From assembly GCA_041725875.1 (NCBI GenBank), contig JBGRQB010000105.1, forward strand, positions 1 through 15,008: a stretch of 15,008 nucleotides of DNA, read 5' to 3'. The number at the start of each line of letters is the position of its first letter. The first letter of the stretch is position 1. This DNA comes from JBGRQB01 sp041725875 (GTDB taxonomy: Bacteria; Bacteroidota; Ignavibacteria; Ignavibacteriales; Melioribacteraceae). Positions 1 to 7,130 of this stretch are shown piece after piece. The translations under genes were made by a program, and so were the position numbers. Under the pieces are notes generated by a model. That model was not told the DNA's origin. It saw nothing but the letters and a program-made list of their open reading frames with translations, and did not search any database.

Positions 1-1
1 A

Positions 2-2869
2 ATTGATAAACTCCTCGAAGGCATTGATGTTCTTAACACAATGGTTGACGATACAGCCAATAGCAACAACGTTGAGATAACTGATCTTCTCAAAGATTTA
101 CAGAAAATACTTGAAGAAGAAGCTCCTGTCGGACTTCAGGAAATTGACACAAAAATATTTTTCTGTGATAAAGAAGGTAACCCGACTGAGTTTGAAACTG
201 ATCTTTTTATTTTAAGTAATAACGAAGACAAAAACATTTATAAGCTGACTTTTAATCTTACCAAGATTGAAACAGAAAATGAAACTACTCCGCTTCTGTT
301 AATCAAAAAACTTCTTGAAAAAGGAGCAATAATTGATACAGGTATGCGCCTAGAAGATTCCGATTTAAGAGAAGGCTTACCCAAAGAACCACTTTTTACA
401 GTGGTAATATTTGCAACCGGACTTGATAAAAATTCTCTAATGGAAATTTATCACCTTGATGAAAAAGATATAATACCACTTGAAAATCGCGTTGACGAAT
501 ATATGGCTGCAGCAGAATTAGCAGGTGAAGAACCTGCTGAAGAAGAACAGCCAGTAGCTGTAGTTGAAGATATACCGGCTCCTGTTAAAGAACCAGAAGT
601 AAAAGCAGAGCCAAAACCAAAAGAGATAAAAATTAAACCTCCTGAACCTAAAGCAAAAATTGAAGAGAAAAAATCACCGGCTCCAGCAGCAGAAAAAAAA
701 GGAACTGATTCAAGCAGTTCTGTAAGGATCCACGTTGATCTTCTTGATAAATTGATGCGTCTGGCAAGTGAGCTTGTTCTTGTACGCAATCAGCAGTTAA
801 CAATGGTAGATGTTGCCGATCCTGTATCAAGGAATATTATGCAGCGTTTAGATATTGTTACCTCCGAATTGCAGGAAGCAATTATGCTTACAAGAATGCA
901 GCCTATCGGAAATGTTTTTAATAAAACACAAAGAATGGTTCGTGAAATAAGTAATAAACTCGGCAAACGAATTGAACTTTCAATAGCTGGTAAAGATGTT
1001 GAACTTGATAAAACAATTCTTGAATCTCTTACAGATCCGCTTACACATATAATCAGAAACAGCTGCGATCACGGAATTGAAATGCCGGATGAAAGAGAGG
1101 AAAGCGGAAAATTACCTGTTGGAAAAATTTCTCTCAGAGCTTATCACGAGGGCGGACAAATAAATATTGAAATCAGAGATGATGGTAAAGGTCTTGATCC
1201 TGAAAGAATTAAAAATAAAGCACTTGAAAAGGGATTAAAAACCGAAGCTGAATTAAATAATATGGGTTCAAAAGAGATAAACTCATTGATTATGCTTCCG
1301 GGATTTTCAACTGCAGAAAGTGTGAGTGACTTGTCAGGAAGAGGCGTTGGTATGGACGTTGTGAAAGTCGGGATTGAAAAACTTAATGGTTCAATTGAAC
1401 TTGATTCAACTCCGGGAAGAGGAACAAAAATACAACTTCGTTTACCACTTACACTTGCAATTATTCCTTGTCTGATTGTCGAAGTTGTCGGCGAGCGATA
1501 TGCTATTCCACAGGTAAATCTGGAAGAACTTGTTTGTCTGTATGACACTGACGTGAAAGACAAAATTGAAATTGCAGGTGACAGGGAGGTTTTCCGATTA
1601 AGAGATCATTTACTTCCAATGATCAGACTGAATGAAATATTGCACAGATCAACTGCATTTAACGAAGAAGCAATGGCAAAAATTTCTGAAAAATACAGAC
1701 AAGAACAAAAGGATCTTTACGATGCATATCTTGTAAGAAAGCAAGAACTCGAAAATGATGAAATGAAGTTTAGTCAGTCACTGAACTTTGCAGTTCTTCG
1801 AATAGGAACTTTCCGGTTTGGATTAATTGTAGATAACGTACTCGGAACCGAAGAGATTGTTGTAAAACCAATTCACCCGGTTTTGAAAACACTTCCTTGT
1901 TATTCAGGTGCCACTGTAATGGGTGACGGAAAAGTTGCGCTTATTCTTGATGTGGAAGGAACAGCAAAATATGCCGGATTAAGTAAAGACGAAGATACCG
2001 ATCTGGTTAACGAAAATGAAATGGTAGCAGGCGAAACAAATAAACAAACTATTCTTCTTTTCAAAAACGGACCAAGTGAACAGTTTGCTGCAGCACTTCC
2101 GTTAATAAGAAGAATTGAAAGAATTAAAGTTTCCGACATTGAACAAATTGGTGATAAGGAATTTGTTTCTGTTGACGGGGTATCAACAAGGGTTCTTTGT
2201 CTTGACAAAGTTCTCAGCGTTACTCCGTTTGAAAAAAATGAAGAAGCATTTTTACTTCTGCCGAAACATATAAAACGTCCGTTTGGAATTTTAGCTTCCA
2301 AACTGGTTGATATAGAAGATACTTCGTTCGAACTTAACATAGAAAGTTATATGGATGATGGTTTGCTGGGAACTGCTATTCTCAATGAGCATTTAACTCT
2401 GTTTGTGGATATTTACAGATTGATTGAACTTTCTGAACCAGACTGGTTTGAAGAACGAAAGAAAGTTTCTCCGCCTCCCGGTGATCCCAAAAGTATTCTT
2501 CTTGTAGAAGATTCATCATTTTTCAGAGAACTGATAAAAGGCTATCTCGAGTCTGACGGTTACCAGATTGTAACTGCAAATAACGGACAGGAAGGTTTGG
2601 ACAGAGCAAATGAATACGAAATAGATCTAGTTGTTTCCGATCTGGATATGCCTGTTATGAACGGATTTGAGTTTATCACTAATCTGAAAACAGAAGAGAA
2701 ATTCAGAGACACAAAATCGATTGCTCTTACTGCTCTTGATTCTGAAAGGGATAAAGAAAAAGCACTCGATTGCGGGTTCGACAGATATGAAATCAAAATG
2801 GAACGTGAAAGATTTTTATCTGTGATAGCTGAAATGCTGATGGATGATGAATTTCACAATGAAAACTAA
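2..2869 (+). CDS. cheA: Hybrid chemotaxis histidine kinase CheA with C-terminal receiver domain (5' end cut by window)
   Basis: Cytoplasmic kinase that autophosphorylates in response to receptor-CheW signals. The frame is open from nt 2 through the first ATG at 41, and the leading residues (IDKLLEGIDVLNTM) look like the end of an HPt domain, so the true start and the phosphorylated His lie upstream. Visible order: a P2-like region (about 140-490), a Pro/Lys/Glu-rich linker (about 500-721), P3 dimerisation helices (from 722), and an ATPase domain with N-box HIIRNSCDHG (1046-1075), G1 DDGKG (1178-1192) and G2 GRGVGM (1337-1354). Next come a CheW-like P5 (about 1475-1975) with a 46-residue charged insertion (1643-1780), a second degenerate CheW-like segment (about 2036-2425) and a receiver domain (about 2486-2854) with VEDS, phosphoacceptor Asp in SDLDMP (2639-2641), a conserved Thr and Lys. 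All catalytic motifs look intact. CheA-REC fusions are known, for example FrzE. cheW follows after 16 nt. Confidence 0.96.
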   Translation: MDKLLEGIDVLNTMVDDTANSNNVEITDLLKDLQKILEEEAPVGLQEIDTKIFFCDKEGNPTEFETDLFILSNNEDKNIYKLTFNLTKIETENETTPLLLIKKLLEKGAIIDTGMRLEDSDLREGLPKEPLFTVVIFATGLDKNSLMEIYHLDEKDIIPLENRVDEYMAAAELAGEEPAEEEQPVAVVEDIPAPVKEPEVKAEPKPKEIKIKPPEPKAKIEEKKSPAPAAEKKGTDSSSSVRIHVDLLDKLMRLASELVLVRNQQLTMVDVADPVSRNIMQRLDIVTSELQEAIMLTRMQPIGNVFNKTQRMVREISNKLGKRIELSIAGKDVELDKTILESLTDPLTHIIRNSCDHGIEMPDEREESGKLPVGKISLRAYHEGGQINIEIRDDGKGLDPERIKNKALEKGLKTEAELNNMGSKEINSLIMLPGFSTAESVSDLSGRGVGMDVVKVGIEKLNGSIELDSTPGRGTKIQLRLPLTLAIIPCLIVEVVGERYAIPQVNLEELVCLYDTDVKDKIEIAGDREVFRLRDHLLPMIRLNEILHRSTAFNEEAMAKISEKYRQEQKDLYDAYLVRKQELENDEMKFSQSLNFAVLRIGTFRFGLIVDNVLGTEEIVVKPIHPVLKTLPCYSGATVMGDGKVALILDVEGTAKYAGLSKDEDTDLVNENEMVAGETNKQTILLFKNGPSEQFAAALPLIRRIERIKVSDIEQIGDKEFVSVDGVSTRVLCLDKVLSVTPFEKNEEAFLLLPKHIKRPFGILASKLVDIEDTSFELNIESYMDDGLLGTAILNEHLTLFVDIYRLIELSEPDWFEERKKVSPPPGDPKSILLVEDSSFFRELIKGYLESDGYQIVTANNGQEGLDRANEYEIDLVVSDLDMPVMNGFEFITNLKTEEKFRDTKSIALTALDSERDKEKALDCGFDRYEIKMERERFLSVIAEMLMDDEFHNEN

Positions 2870-2874
2870 TAACC

Positions 2875-2883
2875 AGGGAGGAG
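2875..2883 (+). promoter_or_regulatory. Shine-Dalgarno site that sets the cheW start
   Basis: AGGGAGGAG lies 2 nt before the ATG at 2886, with its GGAGG core at ordinary spacing. It lies in the 16-nt gap after the cheA stop. The in-frame ATGs at 2844 and 2847 lie inside cheA and have no such site. Confidence 0.85.
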
Positions 2884-2885
2884 TT

Positions 2886-3395
2886 ATGCAGGAAATAATA
2901 ACTGAAAAAGATATTGAAATAAAAAATAAAGTACAGTTTTGTACATTCTGGATTTCAGGAAGATTATACGGAGTTGATATTCTTGATATCAAAGAAATTA
3001 GTACAGAAGTAATAATAACCCCAATTTTTCACGCACCTGAAGAGGTAAGAGGATATGTAAATATTCGTGGCCAGATTTATCTGGTAATCGATCTTCCATT
3101 GTTTCTTGGTCATCAGATGGCAGATATTACAGCTGAAAGCAGAATTGTGATATTCAAGGATAATGTTGGAGAATTGTTTGGAGTACTTGTTGATAAAATT
3201 GGTGATGTAGTGGAAGTAAGTGAGCAAGATATTGAAGAAGTTCAGCGGTGGAGTGAAAACAGCGATGCTGAAATCAATTCTAAAATTGACAGAGTAACAA
3301 AAGGCGTATCTAAGTTAAAGGATAATATTCTTGTGATACTGAATTCTGAAATATTTTTACCTGAAATAGAAAAATTGCTTTCAAAACAATCTTGA
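2886..3395 (+). CDS. cheW: Chemotaxis adaptor protein CheW
   Basis: Soluble scaffold that links CheA to the cytoplasmic tips of chemoreceptors. The 169-residue product is one CheW domain of normal length. FCTFWISGRLYGVDILDIKEI near the N-terminus is the first beta-barrel strand pair, and VRGYVNIRGQIYLVIDLPLFLG matches the family's most conserved region (usually NLRGxxxPVxDLR). FGVLVDKIGDVVEV is the second-barrel motif. The start was placed at 2886 because of the GGAGG site just upstream. An open frame extends to 2844 but would overlap cheA by 26 nt without a ribosome site. The gene follows cheA by 16 nt and precedes MCP1 by 40 nt, so co-transcription is likely. There is no receiver domain, so it is not CheV. 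Identity is secure; which receptors it serves is not visible. Confidence 0.96.
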   Translation: MQEIITEKDIEIKNKVQFCTFWISGRLYGVDILDIKEISTEVIITPIFHAPEEVRGYVNIRGQIYLVIDLPLFLGHQMADITAESRIVIFKDNVGELFGVLVDKIGDVVEVSEQDIEEVQRWSENSDAEINSKIDRVTKGVSKLKDNILVILNSEIFLPEIEKLLSKQS

Positions 3396-3435
3396 GAAAC
3401 TGAAAAATCTTAAAAGAAATATATCGGAGGAAGAA

Positions 3436-5280
3436 ATGAAAGAGTATTGGAAAAAAATGACAATAAAATATAAAATGATTTTACCTATTACATTTGTTGC
3501 AATTGTAACAGGTGTTTTTACGTATCAGTTTTTTGTCAATCTCAATACTAAAAACGAAATAAGAGCTTTGGTTAATAAAGCCAAATCACTTATCCTTGTT
3601 GCCGAATCAGCAAGAGAATATACTACAGAGCAAAATGAACTCAACGTATTCAAAGAGGATATGAGCGATCTGGAGCAGATATTGAGAACAGTTCCAATAT
3701 TTTCTACAATCAGGGTAGCAAAAAATAAAGCTAAAGAATTAAATATGGAAATTAAAGTTCCGAAAGTTTCTCCGAGAAATCCGGATAATGAACCTGATGC
3801 TTTTGAATTGCGAGTCTTAGATAAATTTAAGAAAGAAAAATTAGCAGAGTATTATGAAATAGATGAAGCCACAAATAAACTACGTTACTTCCGTCCGGTT
3901 ATATTATCTGAAGATTGTCTTAAATGTCACGGTGATCCTGCGCGTTCATTTGAATATTGGGGAAGAAATGATGGCAAAGATGTTACCGGAACTCAAATGG
4001 AAAACTGGAGAGCCGGTGAAGTACATGGTGCAATTGAAGTATTTATGGATATGGCTCCAATGCAGGCTGACATAGCATCAAACTCATTTACAATTGCTCT
4101 TATTTCAGTAGTCAGCGTTGTTTTGTTTATTCTGATAGTGTTGTTTGTCAGCAGAACCATTAGTAAACCTATTGAAAGAATTGGTGATGTTGCTGATGCA
4201 ATTGCAGTTGGTGATTTAACAAAAACAGTTGAAATAGATGCCGAAGATGAGCTTGGGAAATTATCCGGCGCCATTAATAAATTTATTAGCAATCTGTATG
4301 GAATTGTGAGTAAACTGAAAAATAACGGTGATTCAATTTCAGGTACAACGCAAAATCTTGCCGGAATTTCCACAACATTAATGGATAGTTTGCAGAGCGT
4401 TACAAATCAGTCAGCAACAGTAGCAGGCGCAACAGAACAGGTTTCAACAAATATGTCATCAATGGCAGCAACTGCGGAAGAGATGAGTATAAATGTTGAA
4501 AACGTAGTAAATAATGCAACTCAGGTTTCTGACTCTACCGTCAGTGTGGCAAGCTCAATTGATGAAGTAAGTTCAACAATAAGTATGATAGCCAACAACT
4601 CTCGAGAGGCAGCAGATATTTCCGATCAGGCTGCAAGAATGTCTTCTGAAGCTTCCCAGACAATGGTAACTCTTGGCGAAGCAGCAAATGAAATTGGTAA
4701 AGTAACAGAAGTGATAAAACGAATTGCAGATCAGACAAACCTTCTTGCTCTTAACGCAACAATTGAGGCAGCATCTGCAGGTGAAGCAGGAAAAGGATTT
4801 GCAGTTGTGGCAAATGAAATTAAAGAACTTGCAAACCAGAGTGCAAGAGCAGCAGAAGATATAGCTGATAAGATTTCAAGTGTTCAGGATAACACAACTG
4901 GTGCTGTTGAAATTATAACTCAGGTAGCGGAAATTATTTTAACAATAAATAATTCGGTAAATGAAATTTCAAGTTCGGTAGATCAACAATCAGCAACAAT
5001 TAGTGAAGTTGCTTCAAGTATTACTCAAACGCAAATGGATATGAAAGATCTTGCAAATAATATGGAAGAAGTTTCAGTTGGTGTAAATGATTTATCCAAA
5101 TCAACAAGTGAAGCAGCAAAAGGTACAGATGATGTTGCGGCAAGTATTACAATGGTTAATGATGCAACTATCTCCAATAATCAGGGTGCTCAGGATGTAA
5201 TGAGTTCTGTGGAAACATTAACTGAGGTTGCAAGTGATCTTGTTAAGATTGTTGAAGGATTCAAACTAAACGAAAATTAA
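3436..5280 (+). CDS. MCP1: chemoreceptor with c-type heme Tll0287/DUF3365 sensor
   Basis: Membrane receptor of 614 residues that should control CheA. TM1 is about residues 14-33, a periplasmic domain about 35-215, TM2 about 218-238 and HAMP about 241-293; a long antiparallel signalling hairpin has its tip RIADQTNLLALNATIEAA at 429-446. The ectodomain contains CLKCH at 161-165, a covalent heme-attachment motif, in the setting typical of Tll0287-like (DUF3365) domains (RYFRPVILSEDCLKCHGDP). The family is known to hold a c-type heme in a PAS-like fold; the role here, redox or gas sensing, is inferred. His165 and His197 are the only histidines in the ectodomain, and there is no third cysteine. 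Each hairpin arm is clearly longer than in E. coli Tsr, suggesting the 44H length class. The protein ends FKLNEN with no tether peptide. SD CGGAGGA lies 4 nt before the ATG. The ectodomain closely matches MCP4; the output matches MCP2 and MCP3. Confidence 0.93.
   Translation: MKEYWKKMTIKYKMILPITFVAIVTGVFTYQFFVNLNTKNEIRALVNKAKSLILVAESAREYTTEQNELNVFKEDMSDLEQILRTVPIFSTIRVAKNKAKELNMEIKVPKVSPRNPDNEPDAFELRVLDKFKKEKLAEYYEIDEATNKLRYFRPVILSEDCLKCHGDPARSFEYWGRNDGKDVTGTQMENWRAGEVHGAIEVFMDMAPMQADIASNSFTIALISVVSVVLFILIVLFVSRTISKPIERIGDVADAIAVGDLTKTVEIDAEDELGKLSGAINKFISNLYGIVSKLKNNGDSISGTTQNLAGISTTLMDSLQSVTNQSATVAGATEQVSTNMSSMAATAEEMSINVENVVNNATQVSDSTVSVASSIDEVSSTISMIANNSREAADISDQAARMSSEASQTMVTLGEAANEIGKVTEVIKRIADQTNLLALNATIEAASAGEAGKGFAVVANEIKELANQSARAAEDIADKISSVQDNTTGAVEIITQVAEIILTINNSVNEISSSVDQQSATISEVASSITQTQMDMKDLANNMEEVSVGVNDLSKSTSEAAKGTDDVAASITMVNDATISNNQGAQDVMSSVETLTEVASDLVKIVEGFKLNEN
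4156..5268 (+). repeat. Direct repeat copy 1: HAMP plus signalling hairpin of MCP1
   Basis: This segment is repeated within MCP2 and MCP3. A 35-nt tract at the receptor tip (4714-4748) is identical at 6519-6553 and 8709-8743. A 26-nt tract at 4954-4979 is identical at 6759-6784 and 8949-8974. These identities include synonymous positions, pointing to recent duplication or ongoing gene conversion. Outer boundaries are approximate. Confidence 0.8.
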
Positions 5281-5288
5281 ATTTTAAT

Positions 5289-5313
5289 ATCCGGACACTT
5301 TATGTGTCCGGAT
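5289..5313 (+). terminator. Perfect intergenic hairpin, possibly attenuator or processing stem
   Basis: ATCCGGACAC (5289-5298) pairs perfectly with GTGTCCGGAT (5304-5313) around a 5-nt loop TTTAT. It begins 9 nt after the MCP1 stop, inside the 74-nt gap before MCP2. The sequence that follows (CTGGCAAATA) has no T-tract, so it is not a complete intrinsic terminator. It may stabilise the upstream message, be a processing site, or cause partial termination. Confidence 0.5.
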
Positions 5314-5354
5314 CTGGCAAATAAAATCAGGAAATATTAGTTATTGAGGTTTTT

Positions 5355-7085
5355 ATGAGCATCAAGTGGAAATTATTATCAACAATTTTAGGTATGGGTA
5401 CAATAATTACCGTAATGTTACTTTCATCAGTGTATCTGGAAAAAGATGACAATATTCTGATAAATATAGCCGGTCGACAAAGAATGCTTTCTCAGAAATT
5501 TACAAAAGAAATTTTCTTTGAAGAAATTAATAAAAAAGGTGCTGAATCGGAATACTCTCAAAAAGCTTCTGCAAAAACAAAAAAACTTTTCGAAAAAACT
5601 TTATCTACATTAATTACCGGGGGAACTACTTACACAGATTTGGGAATGAAAAATGAAATTTCTTTACCCGGAGCTGATGTGATTGAAATAAAGAAAAAGC
5701 TTATTGAAACAGAACAAAACTGGAAAAATCTGCTTGAGTGTATTGATAAACTTTCGGGACTGGATCCAAATAGTAAAGAATTCAGCGATATGCTAACTGA
5801 TTTGAACGGAAGAAGTGTACTTGTTCTTAAATCAATGAATCAGGCTGTAACTATAATGCAGCAGGAAGCCGGAAGCAGAGCTTCTTTGATAAAGCAGATT
5901 CAGTTTACAGGTATGATCATTGCATTTGGAATTATAATACTAACCATAATCACAATTTTGAAAATTACAAAATCTGTTAGTGATGTAAGCAGTAATGTGC
6001 AGGTAATTGCAGAGGGAGATCTTACCATTGAACTGGAAACAAATTCCAAAGATGAGTTAGGTGAACTTTCTGATTCGATGAACTCTTTTAGAAAAGGTTT
6101 ACATACTATTATGAGTAAACTTAGTTTCAACGGAGATTCAATAAATAGTTCGGCTCAAAATTTGTCTGAAATATCTTCACAGTTACTTGAGAGTATGGAA
6201 GGAGTTACCGGACAATCAGCAACAGTAGCAAGTGCCACCGAAGAAATTTCATCCAATATGTCTACAATGGCCGCAACAGCTGAACAGATGAGTATTAATG
6301 TGGCAAATGTTGTAAACAATGCCGAACAAGTTTCCAATGCAACCAACAATATTGCAAGTTCAGTTGATGATGTAAGTGAAACAATAAATAAAATTGCAGA
6401 TAACTCCAGAGAAACAGCAGATATTTCTGATCAGGCCGCAAGGATGTCTTCCGAAGCTTCTCAGACAATGGTAACGCTTGGTAGATCGGCAAATGAAATC
6501 GGTAAAGTGACAGAAGTGATAAAACGAATTGCAGATCAGACAAACCTTCTTGCGCTTAATGCAACAATAGAAGCTGCTTCAGCAGGCGAAGCAGGAAAAG
6601 GATTTGCAGTTGTAGCAAATGAAATTAAAGAACTTGCAAATCAAAGTGCAAGAGCAGCAGAAGATATTGCCGAAAAGATTACAAGTGTACAGACCAATAC
6701 TACCGGTGCAGTTGAAATTATTGAACAGGTTGCAGAAATAATTATGACGATAAATAACTCGGTAAATGAAATTTCAAGTTCGGTGGATCAACAATCTTCT
6801 ACAATAAATGAAGTGGCAACGAGTGTGAGTCAGACCCAGACAGATATGCAGGATCTGGCAGATAATATTGAAGAAGTTTCCGTTGGTGTAAATGACCTTT
6901 CCAAATCTACAAGTGAAGCAGCAAAAGGTACAGATGATGTTGCGGCAAGTATCACAATGGTTAATGATGCAACTGTTTCAAACAATGCAGGTGCAAAACA
7001 AGTTATGCAATCTGTAGAGAGTTTAACAGAAGTTGCAGATGACTTGGTTAGCATAGTAGAAAAATTCAAGTTAAACAAAAACTGA
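5355..7085 (+). CDS. MCP2: chemoreceptor with PilJ/NarX-type N-terminal sensor
   Basis: Membrane receptor of 576 residues. TM1 is about residues 8-27. A short periplasmic helical domain follows, beginning with NIAGRQRMLSQ at 37-47, the hallmark of the PilJ N-terminal/NarX-like four-helix sensor family. TM2 is about 184-202, HAMP about 203-257, and the signalling hairpin tip RIADQTNLLALNATIEAA is at 391-408. In NarX-type proteins the corresponding segment (P-box) takes part in nitrate or nitrite binding, but many PilJ-type receptors have unknown ligands, so no ligand is assigned. The usual HAMP proline is replaced by Val208. From HAMP Glu234 to tip Glu406 is 172 residues, exactly as in MCP1 and MCP3, so all three should fit the same array. 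GAGG (5346-5349) lies 5 nt before the ATG. The C-terminus (KFKLNKN) has no tether. Confidence 0.92.
   Translation: MSIKWKLLSTILGMGTIITVMLLSSVYLEKDDNILINIAGRQRMLSQKFTKEIFFEEINKKGAESEYSQKASAKTKKLFEKTLSTLITGGTTYTDLGMKNEISLPGADVIEIKKKLIETEQNWKNLLECIDKLSGLDPNSKEFSDMLTDLNGRSVLVLKSMNQAVTIMQQEAGSRASLIKQIQFTGMIIAFGIIILTIITILKITKSVSDVSSNVQVIAEGDLTIELETNSKDELGELSDSMNSFRKGLHTIMSKLSFNGDSINSSAQNLSEISSQLLESMEGVTGQSATVASATEEISSNMSTMAATAEQMSINVANVVNNAEQVSNATNNIASSVDDVSETINKIADNSRETADISDQAARMSSEASQTMVTLGRSANEIGKVTEVIKRIADQTNLLALNATIEAASAGEAGKGFAVVANEIKELANQSARAAEDIAEKITSVQTNTTGAVEIIEQVAEIIMTINNSVNEISSSVDQQSSTINEVATSVSQTQTDMQDLADNIEEVSVGVNDLSKSTSEAAKGTDDVAASITMVNDATVSNNAGAKQVMQSVESLTEVADDLVSIVEKFKLNKN
5961..7076 (+). 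repeat. Direct repeat copy 2: HAMP plus signalling hairpin of MCP2
   Basis: Second copy of the shared receptor output module. It carries the common tracts at 6519-6553 and 6759-6784. At the protein level it is the most divergent of the three (NVANVVNNAEQVSNAT, GRSANEIGKV), while MCP1 and MCP3 resemble each other more closely. Boundaries are approximate. Confidence 0.78.
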
Positions 7086-7130
7086 TAAGATATAAATATA
7101 AGAAACTGATAAAACTAAAGAGGTAATATT

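Noticed and set aside
1144..2340. Open frames of 139 and 146 codons on the - strand inside cheA
   Set aside because: Serine-rich shadow frames opposite conserved kinase and CheW-like sequence, with no ribosome site or family resemblance.
2844..2885. Upstream in-frame ATGs for cheW (2844, 2847, 2859)
   Set aside because: They lie within the cheA coding end, have no ribosome site, and add residues foreign to CheW. The GGAGG before 2886 decides the start.
7079..7112. Direct repeat AAACTGATAA at 7079-7088 and 7103-7112
   Set aside because: Short and AT-rich, overlapping the MCP2 stop. Such repeats are expected by chance in this composition.
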